Part shown: positions 34,190 to 44,217 of the stretch, piece by piece
Layout of the letters: each line of letters opens with the position of its first letter
How positions within the stretch are numbered: the stretch's first letter is position 1
Assembly (NCBI RefSeq): GCF_033954455.1
Contig: NZ_CP121473.1
Span: 806,001 to 870,000 of the forward strand
DNA from: Thiorhodovibrio litoralis
GTDB taxonomy: Bacteria > Pseudomonadota > Gammaproteobacteria > Chromatiales > Chromatiaceae
Direction of reading: 5' to 3'
Length of the DNA: 64,000 nt
Position numbers and translations under genes: made by a program
Notes under the pieces: generated by a model
Told to the model about the DNA's origin: nothing
Database searches by the model: none
Seen by the model: the letters and a program-made list of their open reading frames with translations, nothing else

Positions 34190-36687
34190 TACTGAAGAGT
34201 TTTTATTCGGACAATATCGTTCTTTGATAGTACTCCGGCGTCCTCTGGGATACCGTTACTGCGAAGAAACGCATCCAGCCCGGGGGATAGAGTCACGAAA
34301 AAGCCAGCATCGCAGACTGAAGAAATCCGGCCGGTTGCAAAACTGCCGGGAGGATATCTATCCGCAAGACATAACCATGGGTTCCGTAGAAGGTTCTTCC
34401 GACTCAAACCGATCCGCCGTCTTTCTATGTCAAAATCCTTAATTGTTATTCTTACATTCGCACCGATCTGAAAGAGATTTTTGGGATGCGGAGGCTGCTT
34501 TAGCCATGTCATTTCTGATACATGAAGCAGTCCTTCAACTTCGTTACATAATTCGATAAAAACACCAAAATCATTGATGTTTTTAACTTTTCCATTTAGG
34601 ATAGATCCCGCCGGAAACTCTTTAGCGAACTCCGCCAATGGGTCGATCCGCAATTGTTTAATACTCAAGCTAACTTGTGCTTTTTCTCGGTCGACGCTTA
34701 AGACCTGGACCTTTATTTTTTGTCCGGTCTTCAAAATCGCTTCAATATCCGTGCGGCCTTTTATTCGCGAGTAGCTGATTTCATTTTGGTGGAGCAGTCC
34801 GGTGATATTACCAATGCTTACGAAAGCTCCGTAATCGACAATAACTTTAACAGTACCAGTCAGAACATCGTCTTCGCAGATGTTATCTAGTTCCGCTTTG
34901 AGTTCTGAAGGCTGGAGAATATCCTGCGAAATAACTATATTCCGTCGATCGAGATCAAGTTTTATGATTCTAGCTGGAAAAACTTCGTTTATAAGTTCAT
35001 TTCTACGAGTTCTCCAGAACTGATCAGATCTAGAGCAAGGAAGAAACGCAGTGATTTGATCTAAGTCAACGAGCTTAAGTTGTTTACCGCGGGGTACGTC
35101 ATCAATCAATATTTCTGCTTTCCACCCACCTTTGACCACTGAGGTAACCCGCACTGTAATTGGCATGTCATTCTCAAAGCGGTACTGAAGAGTAGCAAAA
35201 AAAACCTCCGCCTCTTTCGTAAGAACCTTGATTAGTGGTAGAAGACCTCTTGGAGTGGCTACTGTGCCACGCAATATTGTCTCACGATCAACTACATGAG
35301 ATTTATCAGCAACAATCTGACTTGTGCATGCGCAATTTCCATCGTCTAGAGTGACTTCATTAGGAAAATCGTGCTCACCACTAAAGCTTAGGCGCGTTCG
35401 ACGTAATCGCCCCTCCGTTGTAACCTTCAGAGTCTTTAAATTGGCATCTGACTCAGTTACTCGGCCCCATATCCATCCGTATTGCTTAGGGGTATCGTTA
35501 AAGAGCCCTTGGCAGCCAAGCTCCCAAAGACATACGGATGGGAGCTGGTTCCAACTGGAAATATGTATTGGAATGCGCTTCCCTACTTCAGGAATGGCTT
35601 TCATCCACTTCAACGAAATATACGCCTCAAGCCCGAGAAGCACTACGCATCGATCATCATTATAGCCGATAACCTGCAAAGGAATCGGCACTCGTTTATA
35701 TGTATCTTTGTATGAACCGAGAAATGGAGCGTATTGATACCATAGTAACAAGCCGACTGTACGTTGATGACCAGAGCCAATCTCTACCATCATGCCCCGA
35801 TTTGTCATGGAAAGCGTGCGCGCCTCACAAATTATCATTCCAAGGGGATATTGCTTTTTGACTTGCTGCCACTCTGGATGGGTCGGACTCCTCAAGCAGA
35901 TGAAAACATCAGCGGTAGTCATGTCAACGGAGAGTCGCGCATCCAGAACTTCACCGCTTAGAGGTGTTTTGATTGAACTCCACCCGCGATCTTCTGGAAA
36001 TACTTGAGGAAACCATCCGAAGAGGTCAACTGTCCACTTGTCTGTGTCGGTTGTTGCAACTCTAACCTTGATGTCGGGTCGAGCACTGGCCAAGGATCGA
36101 AGCGAGTAAAGTCGAGCGGCAGACATTCCCCTAGGCAACGGCTCAACATGCGCGCATAACACAACAGGACTGCTTTGTGGATCGGAGACCTTGAGAGCTA
36201 GACTCTGACCAATAAAGGGATTGAGGTCTACCTGTAAGAATGAAGCAGGCCAAGGTAGGCCTGATCGATGCACTACGCCATCCTGCATCTTTTCTTTATA
36301 AGTGAATTGCCCCAACAGGGTATCGTGCTTTTGGTCATAGCGCGAAATTCTAAGAGAAACTGTTTCTCCTCTCGCTGGTTCTGCGGAATCGGTAGGCTGT
36401 TCCGGAAGATTCCACCGAGGATTGATTAGCGACCAACCGCCGCCGGTAAGGGGGAAAATAGCAACAAAGTGATCCGGCTCGACGCTATCAAATACGTTTT
36501 GGTCGATCAGAGTTTCTCGCCCGTCAGGTAGCAACACGACGCATTGTTCTTCCAAGGAGGTCAACACTCGGGCAATCGTGGGCTCTAAGGTTGACGCCGA
36601 GTGCGCCGAAGCATTCTCTCCCTTTTCATCATCGCTGTCTTCTTCTTCAGTAACTCCACCAAAGAGTTCCAAAAACTCGTCGCTCAT
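34189..36687 (-). CDS. Multi-S1-domain protein, N-terminal part of a disrupted larger gene
   Basis: 832 residues as it stands. Residues 1-40 are acidic; 40-490 have no recognised domain; from about 500 come S1 modules arranged like the central domains of ribosomal protein S1: KAEILIDDVPRGK to AFLPCSRSD, then GTVKVIVDYGAFVSIGNITGLLH, then GKVKNINDFGVFIELCNEVEGLLHVSEM, then a fourth cut off at VRIKTLQ by the frameshift. S1 modules bind single-stranded RNA and the ribosome. GC is low compared with the flanks. It may be expressed as a truncated protein or be part of a dead gene. The gene upstream ends 26 bases before its ATG. Confidence 0.72.
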   Translation of the reverse strand: MSDEFLELFGGVTEEEDSDDEKGENASAHSASTLEPTIARVLTSLEEQCVVLLPDGRETLIDQNVFDSVEPDHFVAIFPLTGGGWSLINPRWNLPEQPTDSAEPARGETVSLRISRYDQKHDTLLGQFTYKEKMQDGVVHRSGLPWPASFLQVDLNPFIGQSLALKVSDPQSSPVVLCAHVEPLPRGMSAARLYSLRSLASARPDIKVRVATTDTDKWTVDLFGWFPQVFPEDRGWSSIKTPLSGEVLDARLSVDMTTADVFICLRSPTHPEWQQVKKQYPLGMIICEARTLSMTNRGMMVEIGSGHQRTVGLLLWYQYAPFLGSYKDTYKRVPIPLQVIGYNDDRCVVLLGLEAYISLKWMKAIPEVGKRIPIHISSWNQLPSVCLWELGCQGLFNDTPKQYGWIWGRVTESDANLKTLKVTTEGRLRRTRLSFSGEHDFPNEVTLDDGNCACTSQIVADKSHVVDRETILRGTVATPRGLLPLIKVLTKEAEVFFATLQYRFENDMPITVRVTSVVKGGWKAEILIDDVPRGKQLKLVDLDQITAFLPCSRSDQFWRTRRNELINEVFPARIIKLDLDRRNIVISQDILQPSELKAELDNICEDDVLTGTVKVIVDYGAFVSIGNITGLLHQNEISYSRIKGRTDIEAILKTGQKIKVQVLSVDREKAQVSLSIKQLRIDPLAEFAKEFPAGSILNGKVKNINDFGVFIELCNEVEGLLHVSEMTWLKQPPHPKNLFQIGANVRITIKDFDIERRRIGLSRKNLLRNPWLCLADRYPPGSFATGRISSVCDAGFFVTLSPGLDAFLRSNGIPEDAGVLSKNDIVRIKTLQ

Positions 36688-36713
36688 ATTGGTGCTCCGA
36701 GACGGAGGTGATC

Positions 36714-38183
36714 TTAAGCCAAGGATGCAGCAGTGAAGATTCGATCCCAGGCGAGTTGAATCTCCTCAGCCAATCTCGGAGAACCTTTCTGAATCAAATC
36801 GAAGAGGACAGTACGTGCTGACGCTCCCGGGTCGAGTTCCAATGTTCCGAACGCGCGAACTACCCCGACACGCACATCTTCAATATCAGTATCGGAAAAT
36901 ACGGTCCAAAGAGAATCCGCAAGTTGAGGTGTTGCTGCACGGCGCAGCACCCCTAGCGCATCGAGCGCGCGCACCCGTTCGTCTGGCGACTTTTCGGAGT
37001 CTTGTGCAACGGCGAGCAGCCTAGGAGAAACAACAGATGCTAAGCGCCGAAGTAATTGGCGCTCGGGATCGGTGAGCGTGCCATCGACAACGGAATCAAT
37101 AAGGGCATCGACGTTGGCCTCTCCCCATTCAAGTTCCTGGTATCTTCTGAGGAAGGATTGGATCTCTGGGAGGGGGCGTCTTTTGAGCGCGGGCATGTGT
37201 TGCTCGACCATATCACGGACTGCTATTGCACCAGAATGGTTATGATTGTGCCCAGCCAAAGTTAGAAGCCCCCTTAATAGAAAACTAGTTGTTCGGGAAG
37301 CTTCAGCTGAATGAGCATCCTTGACAAAAGTGATCAGTGCATCGGTTGCCATAACACCGCCACGCATGATCATCTGCATCAGTAGGTGCTCGATTGGGCC
37401 ACGGCTAAGAGGATTTGCAGCGTGATCTAGCACAAGTTGCGGTACGATAGCGTCTCCGTAACATGCCAACGCTAACATTAGAAAACCCCGCGGCTCTTTT
37501 GTGTGATATCTTTCTAGGTACTCTCTATAAAGGACCCCCAGCGTTTGCTCATCCTTGCGAAAATCAGCCGCCAGTTTCGAAAACAGTTTTTTTGCCGCCT
37601 TGTGTTCCTCAGTATGAGATTCTTTCCTGGTCATTACATCAGTCAAGTAGGCGATTACCGGCTCGAGGAATTCCGTTTGATTTAGCACTATGACGCGCTC
37701 AGCAATCGATTGGCGCAGATCAGGGTAACCGCGCTCCAAGTCGGCAAGTTCTGTTATCTCGGCTTCGTCCACCGGGTCTACATGTCTGACGAGCCAAACG
37801 ATTCGTCGGACGTTGGGGAAGGGATGGACTTGTCGATCACGCAGGTCATCGCGAATAGTGCGCCGCCACTGTTCCCTGGGCGCATCTAAATAGCAACGGC
37901 GAATCATCCATACAACGTCGTCCTCTAGTCGGGATTCTGGCGGTATGCGCCAAGCGAGATCGAGCATTACTAAAGCGGTTTGAAGCTCACGCTTACGCCG
38001 TACCTGACGAAATAGGGATTCAATTCTGGTGCGCACAGGGGCATTCGGCGTCTTAGCCATGTCAACCAATGCCTTGCTGAATATGCGGCGTTGATGTGGA
38101 TGAACGTGCTCAGATGCCTTTCTGAGCTTAAGTATTCGAGCAATCTGATTACCGCGCTCCCGCGCAACCTTCCATTTGCTCAT
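36714..38183 (-). CDS. Alpha-solenoid (HEAT-like) protein of unknown function
   Basis: 489 residues, almost entirely predicted helical, in repeated pairs of amphipathic helices; the clearest HEAT-like unit is near the C-terminus (SPDERVRALDALGVLRRAA, VRVGVVRAFGTLELDPGASA). No catalytic motif was seen. The start ATG overlaps the Hsp70 stop (ATGA), so its expression is coupled to that chaperone and it is probably a scaffold or adaptor in the same complex. I do not recognise the family beyond the fold. Confidence 0.6.
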   Translation of the reverse strand: MSKWKVARERGNQIARILKLRKASEHVHPHQRRIFSKALVDMAKTPNAPVRTRIESLFRQVRRKRELQTALVMLDLAWRIPPESRLEDDVVWMIRRCYLDAPREQWRRTIRDDLRDRQVHPFPNVRRIVWLVRHVDPVDEAEITELADLERGYPDLRQSIAERVIVLNQTEFLEPVIAYLTDVMTRKESHTEEHKAAKKLFSKLAADFRKDEQTLGVLYREYLERYHTKEPRGFLMLALACYGDAIVPQLVLDHAANPLSRGPIEHLLMQMIMRGGVMATDALITFVKDAHSAEASRTTSFLLRGLLTLAGHNHNHSGAIAVRDMVEQHMPALKRRPLPEIQSFLRRYQELEWGEANVDALIDSVVDGTLTDPERQLLRRLASVVSPRLLAVAQDSEKSPDERVRALDALGVLRRAATPQLADSLWTVFSDTDIEDVRVGVVRAFGTLELDPGASARTVLFDLIQKGSPRLAEEIQLAWDRIFTAASLA

Positions 38184-39862
38184 ACCGGGGCTCCAGGCTC
38201 ATTTAGTGGGGGGAGTTGATGCCCGGTCCCGGTTACATCCCAGCCAGGAGCAGTTCCAACCGAGACATCGCCGCGAATCAATCGTCCTGTATTTGCTGAA
38301 AGATCCAGGCGTAGCTCTTGATCATCAGTCAGTTCAACCGTCAGTGAGATTGGGGTTTGGGCCGGAAGGATCTCAGGGAATGTCACAACCCGTCGGGCTA
38401 GGGGTGAAAGATCTGGTTCAGATTCCTCGGTTGTTGCTTGCGTACCCAGGTAGAGTTCGAGCTCCAACCGGTTATCAGGTCGCGGCATGAGGATGAGTGA
38501 AGGATGCTCAGTCGGCGGCATCGGAACCTCCTGCCGGAGGGGAACCAACTCCCGGAATTTATCCCGTGTAACCTTCAGGAATATCCCATCAAAAATGCGT
38601 TCGCGAACGTCGAAGCGACCGTCGCCGTAGCCAGCATCGAGACCGGCTTTCCAAGCTGCACCAAGCGCCACTGCAAACATTGGATCACGAATCATTGTCG
38701 GTTCTCGGCAAAAGATATGGTGCAACGCTAACTTAACGGGAGGTAAGGTCGCTGAACCCCCAGCCATCCAAACCTTCGTTACATCAAGTGGCCCAAGTTC
38801 AAGTTTTTCGTGGACCGATGCAGTATCCAAACTTTCTTGGATCGGTCGAAAGAATCCGAGTTCTGATCGACGTGCATCTGGGTCATCGACTCTGGGAAAG
38901 TATTCTTGTAATGCGTCGCGGAGGTCAGTCCCAGAGAACTCGGTGCGCCACTCCGGAACATATCCCAGTTCAGAGACATATACTGATTCAGAAATTGCAG
39001 CCCACCGTCCAGCGGGCTCATTCGACAGCACATCAGAAAGACGGTGTTTCAGATCCCGCGCTTTCTGCAAAAACAACCAACACAAGTACGTCCGGTCAGG
39101 ATCGCTTGTGATCAGGCTATCAAGGGAGCCGAATTGTTTTTCAAAACGGTTCAGCAATAATCCCGCGATATTGAGATCGAAATCATCACCTGCTATTTCG
39201 TTGTAACGTGACTGACCCACTACGTCGAAGATCGTCTGGTTTGCTTCTCTGTGCATCCTTACCAGAGAAACGTCTAGCGTGCCGCCTCCAATGTCTATTA
39301 CTGCATGTAAATCGTGTTTACTTTTGTCATTAGGTACGCCGGCACTGTGAAGTTCAGAAAGCAAAGCCGCCGTCGGTTCGTCAAAAAGCGATAAGGTAGT
39401 TGGCTCGAAGCCGGCCATTGCAGCAGCGGTCAATGTTGCCCGCCGCGCCTCGGTTCCAAAACAGGCAGGGATTGTGACGACGACCCGTTCCGGTGCTTGG
39501 CCATAGCTGCGGATGAGTTGATCGTGAACAATTTTCAATATGCAGGCAGATACTCGTTCTGGGGTCCAACCAACGCCACCGAATGTCCGAAACCAGTGAC
39601 GCCCCATGTAGCGTTTGACCGACGCCAAAGTCTGTGCGCCTTTGATAAGAGCTAACTGACGGGAAAAGGCGCCAACGTAAACTCTTCCATCAAAAAACGT
39701 CACTACTGAGTCCAGCAATGGTAAGGATCGTGAACCCGCCGGTGGAAAATCGTCGACTGGCTGGAAGATAGGCACAACTTCAGGGGAGGAAGAGTTTGAT
39801 TGCCAAACCGACAGCACCGTATTTGTCGTGCCAAGGTCTATCCCTGCGCAATAACGTGTCAC
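38180..39862 (-). CDS. Hsp70-family ATPase, divergent, apparently without a lid domain
   Basis: 560 residues from the GTG at 39862, which has GGAGGG six bases upstream and overlaps the previous stop (GTGA); a TTG at 39877 is a weaker start. Actin-like ATPase motifs are clear: GIDLGTTNTVLSVW, VVVTIPACFGTEARRATLTAA, VIDIGGGTLDVSLV and VWMAGGSATLPPV. After residue 430 a beta-rich segment resembles the substrate-binding domain, but the helical lid and an EEVD-like tail are absent. It is not the housekeeping DnaK: no grpE or dnaJ is adjacent. It sits second in the island operon and may activate or hold the other components. Confidence 0.85.
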   Translation of the reverse strand: MTRYCAGIDLGTTNTVLSVWQSNSSSPEVVPIFQPVDDFPPAGSRSLPLLDSVVTFFDGRVYVGAFSRQLALIKGAQTLASVKRYMGRHWFRTFGGVGWTPERVSACILKIVHDQLIRSYGQAPERVVVTIPACFGTEARRATLTAAAMAGFEPTTLSLFDEPTAALLSELHSAGVPNDKSKHDLHAVIDIGGGTLDVSLVRMHREANQTIFDVVGQSRYNEIAGDDFDLNIAGLLLNRFEKQFGSLDSLITSDPDRTYLCWLFLQKARDLKHRLSDVLSNEPAGRWAAISESVYVSELGYVPEWRTEFSGTDLRDALQEYFPRVDDPDARRSELGFFRPIQESLDTASVHEKLELGPLDVTKVWMAGGSATLPPVKLALHHIFCREPTMIRDPMFAVALGAAWKAGLDAGYGDGRFDVRERIFDGIFLKVTRDKFRELVPLRQEVPMPPTEHPSLILMPRPDNRLELELYLGTQATTEESEPDLSPLARRVVTFPEILPAQTPISLTVELTDDQELRLDLSANTGRLIRGDVSVGTAPGWDVTGTGHQLPPLNEPGAPV

Positions 39863-40992
39863 AGTTTCCCTCCACAAGCACAGGGTTCGATGGCAACGAT
39901 TCCGGGGATCAGCAACTCCCCTCTAAGGTTTACGCCCCGGCGCATGACTCTGACTTTTTGCAGACAATCGGTTGTGCCACGGCGAAAGGGGACCCCGGCC
40001 AGCTGCCAGGCAGGGTTAGGTAGCTTTATCTCAAGAACCGATGCCGGTTCCCCGAAGAATGTCAGATCATCGGTCAGGATTAAACGGCGCCAAGTGCGAA
40101 GTAGATCCTTTGCAAGTCCCTGTGCATCTTTTTCTGCGGCTGCGATCTCAATCGCCGGGTCTCCCCGGAGCACGAGAAATGGCTCCACAAGCACCGCCAG
40201 GACCTCATGCGGGAAATACCCAGTAACAGCGCCGTCACGTTTGGAAGACGAGTGTTGTTGTATATTCTCGCGCTCGGCGGTAGACGTTTTTGTCGAGAAG
40301 TTTTTGGTCGGCGTGGTTTGCTTTCGACTGCGTGCCATAACCAAAAAATTGAGAGGAAGAGATAATTTATCGGTATTTAGAGAGGATGTGGTGGGTACTT
40401 CGCTCCAGCTTCTTCGAGACAACGGCCGCCACATGACATGGAAGGCAACCCGGTAGCGGCCCTTGGGTGTTGTGGCTGCATTCCCCGCCCACGCCATGAG
40501 TTCATCAACGAGCTCAGAGGCAGCGTTAGGGATGTTTTGATCCGAGTCAAAACCGAGAGCCCCCTGACTTGGGCTTGCCCGCCGCCTGCCACGTCCAAAC
40601 AGTGAGAAGCCATTGACCAAGTGAACCAGTGCGGCGGAGAGCCTTGGTAGACCCAAATCATCCTCGAGGTTCACGGGTTCGCGGCGCAAAATGTTCGCGA
40701 GATAGCCGACAAATTGCTGGCGAGGTTCGTCGGCGTTAAGGCCCAGCTCTGTTGAGAAGTCCTGCCATCGTGCATCGTCCACATGAAACGGCAGGTTTTC
40801 ACGGCCAGCGAAAACAGTTGTTGCCAAAGGATCGCCGTACAGAAGATTTCCCAGCACAGCAAGCAGCAGCGACCATGCAAGCTCTTCACGTGCAATGGAG
40901 GTTGGCTGAGCGCTGTCCTGATCGTACCACGGAGAAGGTAGATTCCTGAGTTCGCTCTGCAATAAGCTGTCCACTATCGGGCTGGCATTCAC
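39859..40992 (-). CDS. Unknown protein, first gene of the island operon
   Basis: 377 residues. The N-terminal 200 residues look helical (AREELAWSLLLAVLGNLLYGD); a Ser/Thr/Lys/Gln-rich linker follows (residues about 225-255, RSRKQTTPTKNFSTKTSTAE); the C-terminal 120 residues look alpha/beta (GYFPHEVLAVLVEPFLVLRG, DLTFFGEPASVLEIKLP). It ends CACGGKL, with two cysteines. No known domain was recognised. It overlaps the Hsp70 start by four bases, so the two are probably functional partners. There is no signal peptide or membrane helix. Confidence 0.6.
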   Translation of the reverse strand: MNASPIVDSLLQSELRNLPSPWYDQDSAQPTSIAREELAWSLLLAVLGNLLYGDPLATTVFAGRENLPFHVDDARWQDFSTELGLNADEPRQQFVGYLANILRREPVNLEDDLGLPRLSAALVHLVNGFSLFGRGRRRASPSQGALGFDSDQNIPNAASELVDELMAWAGNAATTPKGRYRVAFHVMWRPLSRRSWSEVPTTSSLNTDKLSLPLNFLVMARSRKQTTPTKNFSTKTSTAERENIQQHSSSKRDGAVTGYFPHEVLAVLVEPFLVLRGDPAIEIAAAEKDAQGLAKDLLRTWRRLILTDDLTFFGEPASVLEIKLPNPAWQLAGVPFRRGTTDCLQKVRVMRRGVNLRGELLIPGIVAIEPCACGGKL

Positions 40993-41046
40993 GATCTTAA
41001 CTCAGAGGTAGGCTTCTTGGTTGTATGGTGGGCACTATAAGTCTAC

Positions 41047-41075
41047 AGCTTAGAGCGCCTACTGAAGTCGGTCAA
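41047..41075 (-). promoter_or_regulatory. Weak sigma70-like promoter candidate for the island operon
   Basis: On the minus strand TTGACC is followed after 17 bases by TAAGCT, about 55 bases before the first start codon of the operon. The -35 box is good and the -10 box poor (3 of 6). Confidence 0.3.
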
Positions 41076-41457
41076 GGGTTATCGACCAGTCGATCAGCAA
41101 GAAAGGTTTGATGTGTGTCAATAGACGACCAAAATCTTTGCGCTCAAATAAGGTCGGCTTGTTTAAGAAGAAGAGCTTGGTTTCCCGTTAATCTTTTCGT
41201 GTCAGGATGTAGGCGGTCTGATCGAGCGAATCAAATTGCGAGGCAAGCATGACCTCATAATCTTGATGGGGCGTGGTCGGTGCTTGGTCCGGAAACTGCT
41301 GAAGGAAAGTATATGGAATGCTAAGCAGGCTGGTTGGTAATGTTGAACGAGATGCTTGACCGTAACGAAAACAACACACATCGCCCTTCGCCGCCAAAGG
41401 GTTGTGGGGAGTTGATCGTTAGGTTGGTAGTGATTGGTTGCGCATGCCGTCGCCTGT

Positions 41458-41600
41458 TCAGAGCCAGTTGTCGAGTCGAAATCCGGGAATCCGTCTTATT
41501 CCCTCAAATTGTTGGTGATCAGAACCGCGTTCTCGGCCAGCGCGTTGCAGCTCTGCTCCAAACTGAAGCGGTGCGTCTACGATGGCGAAAATGGTGATGT
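41458..41600 (-). pseudogene. VapC (PIN-domain toxin) C-terminal fossil
   Basis: On the minus strand one frame reads ALAENAVLITNNLRE then stops; the adjacent frame continues GIRRIPGFRLDNWL then stops. Together they match the VapC C-terminal pattern (LVTNN-x-RE-F-x-R-I-PG-L-R-L-E-NW). The two halves are in different frames and the N-terminal part with the first acidic residues was not found, so this is a degraded toxin gene with no antitoxin left. Confidence 0.5.
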
Positions 41601-41678
41601 GTTTGGCGGTTGCAGCCATCGACTGTTCTCTGTTGCCATGGGCGCGATATCCACCATCAGTAGCTAGTGGCCGTCCCG

Positions 41679-43265
41679 TCAGCCCCTGATGACCTGAATG
41701 CGGCGCCCGCCAGGGCTGCGCGCGGGGGTGCTGTTGGTGCGCTCGGCGATCGGAGGCTGATCGGGTCTGCGGTCGAAGATCACCAGCCAACCGCTGTCGA
41801 GGCCAAGCCCGGCCAGGTACTGGTCGATTTGCGCCAGTCCCGCGTTGAGTGGATCGGTTGAGCCCGGGCGCCAGACCTTCAGCTCAATGCCGAGCGTGAC
41901 CTCGCCATGGCGCAGACACAGATCCATGCGCCCGGAGCCGATGGCATATTCGCGTTCCAAGGTGCCGCCGCCGTTGACCACCCGGTGCAGGAAGGCCATC
42001 AGCACCAGGTGCGGGGCGATCTCATGGTAGGGGGCGCTGGCGAGCAGCGGCTGGCCGTGCTGGCGCCAGAAGGCGAGGAAGGCCTCCATCAGACGATCGG
42101 GCACAAGCTGGCCGTCGGTGGCGAGCCAGGTCGGGCTGATGTGTGGCAGGGATGCCTGGGGCGTGTAGGCCAGTATTCGTGGCAGAACCTCGCGGTAGAT
42201 GGGATTGGCCACCACGAGCCCGCCGGCGGGGTCCTGTCGCAGCAGCCCGAGGTCGAGCAAGTACTCGATATCATCGATGGGGACCTCGCCGAGACTGGTC
42301 CCCGCTAGCATTGGCTCGATGACGGCGCGCACGCGCGGCTCGCGCAGCTTGTCGGCGAGTTGATCGAGATGGGTGACACGCGCGGCGATGAGGGCTTCTT
42401 TCGCTTGCTCGATCATCTCGCGCTCGATGGGACGGGAGCGATCACGCCCTTCAGGGCGGCGAAAGCATGCCTCATAGGCGAGCGCATTGACCAGCCAGGG
42501 TTGGCCCTGGGTCAGCGCCCAGACCCGCTCCTGCGCTTGCGGGGTGAAGATCTGGCCGGTTTCCTGGGTATGCTCGGCGAGCAAATGTTTCACATCCTCT
42601 GGTGAGAAGTCCCCCAAGCGCAGCGACTCGGCCTTGATGTTGAAGGCGCTGCCGCCGGTGATGATGTCTTTCTCAGCGCTGGAGTGAATGCGGTAATCGC
42701 GCAGATCGCGCACGCCGCAGAGCACCACTGTTTGCGGAAAATGCCTCGGGCGCTGCGTGTAGCCCGCACGCAACTGGCGCAGCAGCGAGATGAGCGTGTC
42801 GCCGACCAGGGCGTCGACCTCATCGAGAAACACCACCAGCGGCAGCGCTGAGTTCTGGAATGCGCGCTGAGCCAAGCGAGCCAGGAAGGTGCGCAGCGCG
42901 CGCGTCGGGGCAGCCTCCGCCAAGACCTCGCGCGCCAGGGCGGGCAGCTCCGCGTCATCGTGCTCGCGCGCGGCATCAGCGGCGATTGTCTGCACGATGT
43001 CGGCCATGGCCATCGTCACATCCTCACGTGCCGCCTGGGCGCTTTCGAGATTGGCGTAGACCGCCCGATAGCGTCCGGCGCGGTTGAGATGCTCCATCAG
43101 CGCGAGCAGACAAGTCGTCTTGCCGGTCTGGCGCGGGGCATGCAGCAGGAAATACTTCTTCTGGTCAATGAGTGACAGGATCTCATCAAGATCCCAGCGC
43201 GACAGCGGCGGCAGGCAGTAGTGGTCGTCGGGTCGAACTGGACCCTCGGTATTGAAGAATCGCAT
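41679..43265 (-). CDS. AAA-family ATPase with C-terminal PD-(D/E)XK nuclease-like domain
   Basis: 528 residues from the ATG at 43265, chosen because the family start MRFFNTEGPV-RPDDHYCLPPL lies there; a GTG at 43307 would add 14 residues. Walker A is APRQTGKTT, Walker B is PLVVFLDEVD, and VVLCGVRDLRDYR resembles a sensor segment. The C-terminal 110 residues carry GRMDLCL followed by LGIELKVW, the D...ExK order of the PD-(D/E)XK fold, as in related AAA plus nuclease-like proteins that are often tandemly spread in accessory DNA. Its role is unknown; it could be a mobile-element or defence ATPase. It ends the island next to the ABC ATPase. Confidence 0.75.
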   Translation of the reverse strand: MRFFNTEGPVRPDDHYCLPPLSRWDLDEILSLIDQKKYFLLHAPRQTGKTTCLLALMEHLNRAGRYRAVYANLESAQAAREDVTMAMADIVQTIAADAAREHDDAELPALAREVLAEAAPTRALRTFLARLAQRAFQNSALPLVVFLDEVDALVGDTLISLLRQLRAGYTQRPRHFPQTVVLCGVRDLRDYRIHSSAEKDIITGGSAFNIKAESLRLGDFSPEDVKHLLAEHTQETGQIFTPQAQERVWALTQGQPWLVNALAYEACFRRPEGRDRSRPIEREMIEQAKEALIAARVTHLDQLADKLREPRVRAVIEPMLAGTSLGEVPIDDIEYLLDLGLLRQDPAGGLVVANPIYREVLPRILAYTPQASLPHISPTWLATDGQLVPDRLMEAFLAFWRQHGQPLLASAPYHEIAPHLVLMAFLHRVVNGGGTLEREYAIGSGRMDLCLRHGEVTLGIELKVWRPGSTDPLNAGLAQIDQYLAGLGLDSGWLVIFDRRPDQPPIAERTNSTPARSPGGRRIQVIRG

Positions 43266-43309
43266 CGGTGGGGCTGCTTGCCGGGGTGGAGCTCGATGTT
43301 CCTTCACTA

Positions 43310-43987
<678 letters not shown>

Positions 43988-44217
43988 GATGGCATCAAGT
44001 GGCTCGGTGTGAATATCTGGCAGCTGGGTTGCCGCAACCGTCGCAGTCTGCGGGCCTTCGGCATGCTGCCATGTTACCCTTCCCGCGCGATGCGCGGGGT
44101 TCTGAATTGGGCGAGACTGGCGCGAGCCGTGGTGTCGCGCTTGCAAACCCTTCCGGAATTGTGACCGTGCCACTTTGTCGTCCAATGATCCGAAGCACCC
44201 ACAAAAGGTGATCGCTC

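Larger units (their letters stand above)
40993..41678. other. Non-coding stretch upstream of the island operon, about 690 bases
   Basis: Low-GC spacer. It holds a weak promoter candidate for the operon (41047-41075) and a degraded vapC fragment (41458-41600). A 69-residue minus-strand frame at 41188-41397 resembles nothing known and is not called as a gene. Confidence 0.5.

Noticed and set aside
34180-34200. Programmed -1 frameshifting joining the S1 part to the repeat part
   Set aside because: No slippery heptamer with paired XXX-YYY codons is present at the junction; a lost base is simpler.
38180-39862. Housekeeping DnaK
   Set aside because: Divergent sequence, no helical lid or acidic tail, no grpE/dnaJ neighbours, and embedded in an accessory operon.
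41188-41397. Minus-strand 69-residue frame in the island spacer
   Set aside because: No similarity recognised and no ribosome site; left as non-coding.
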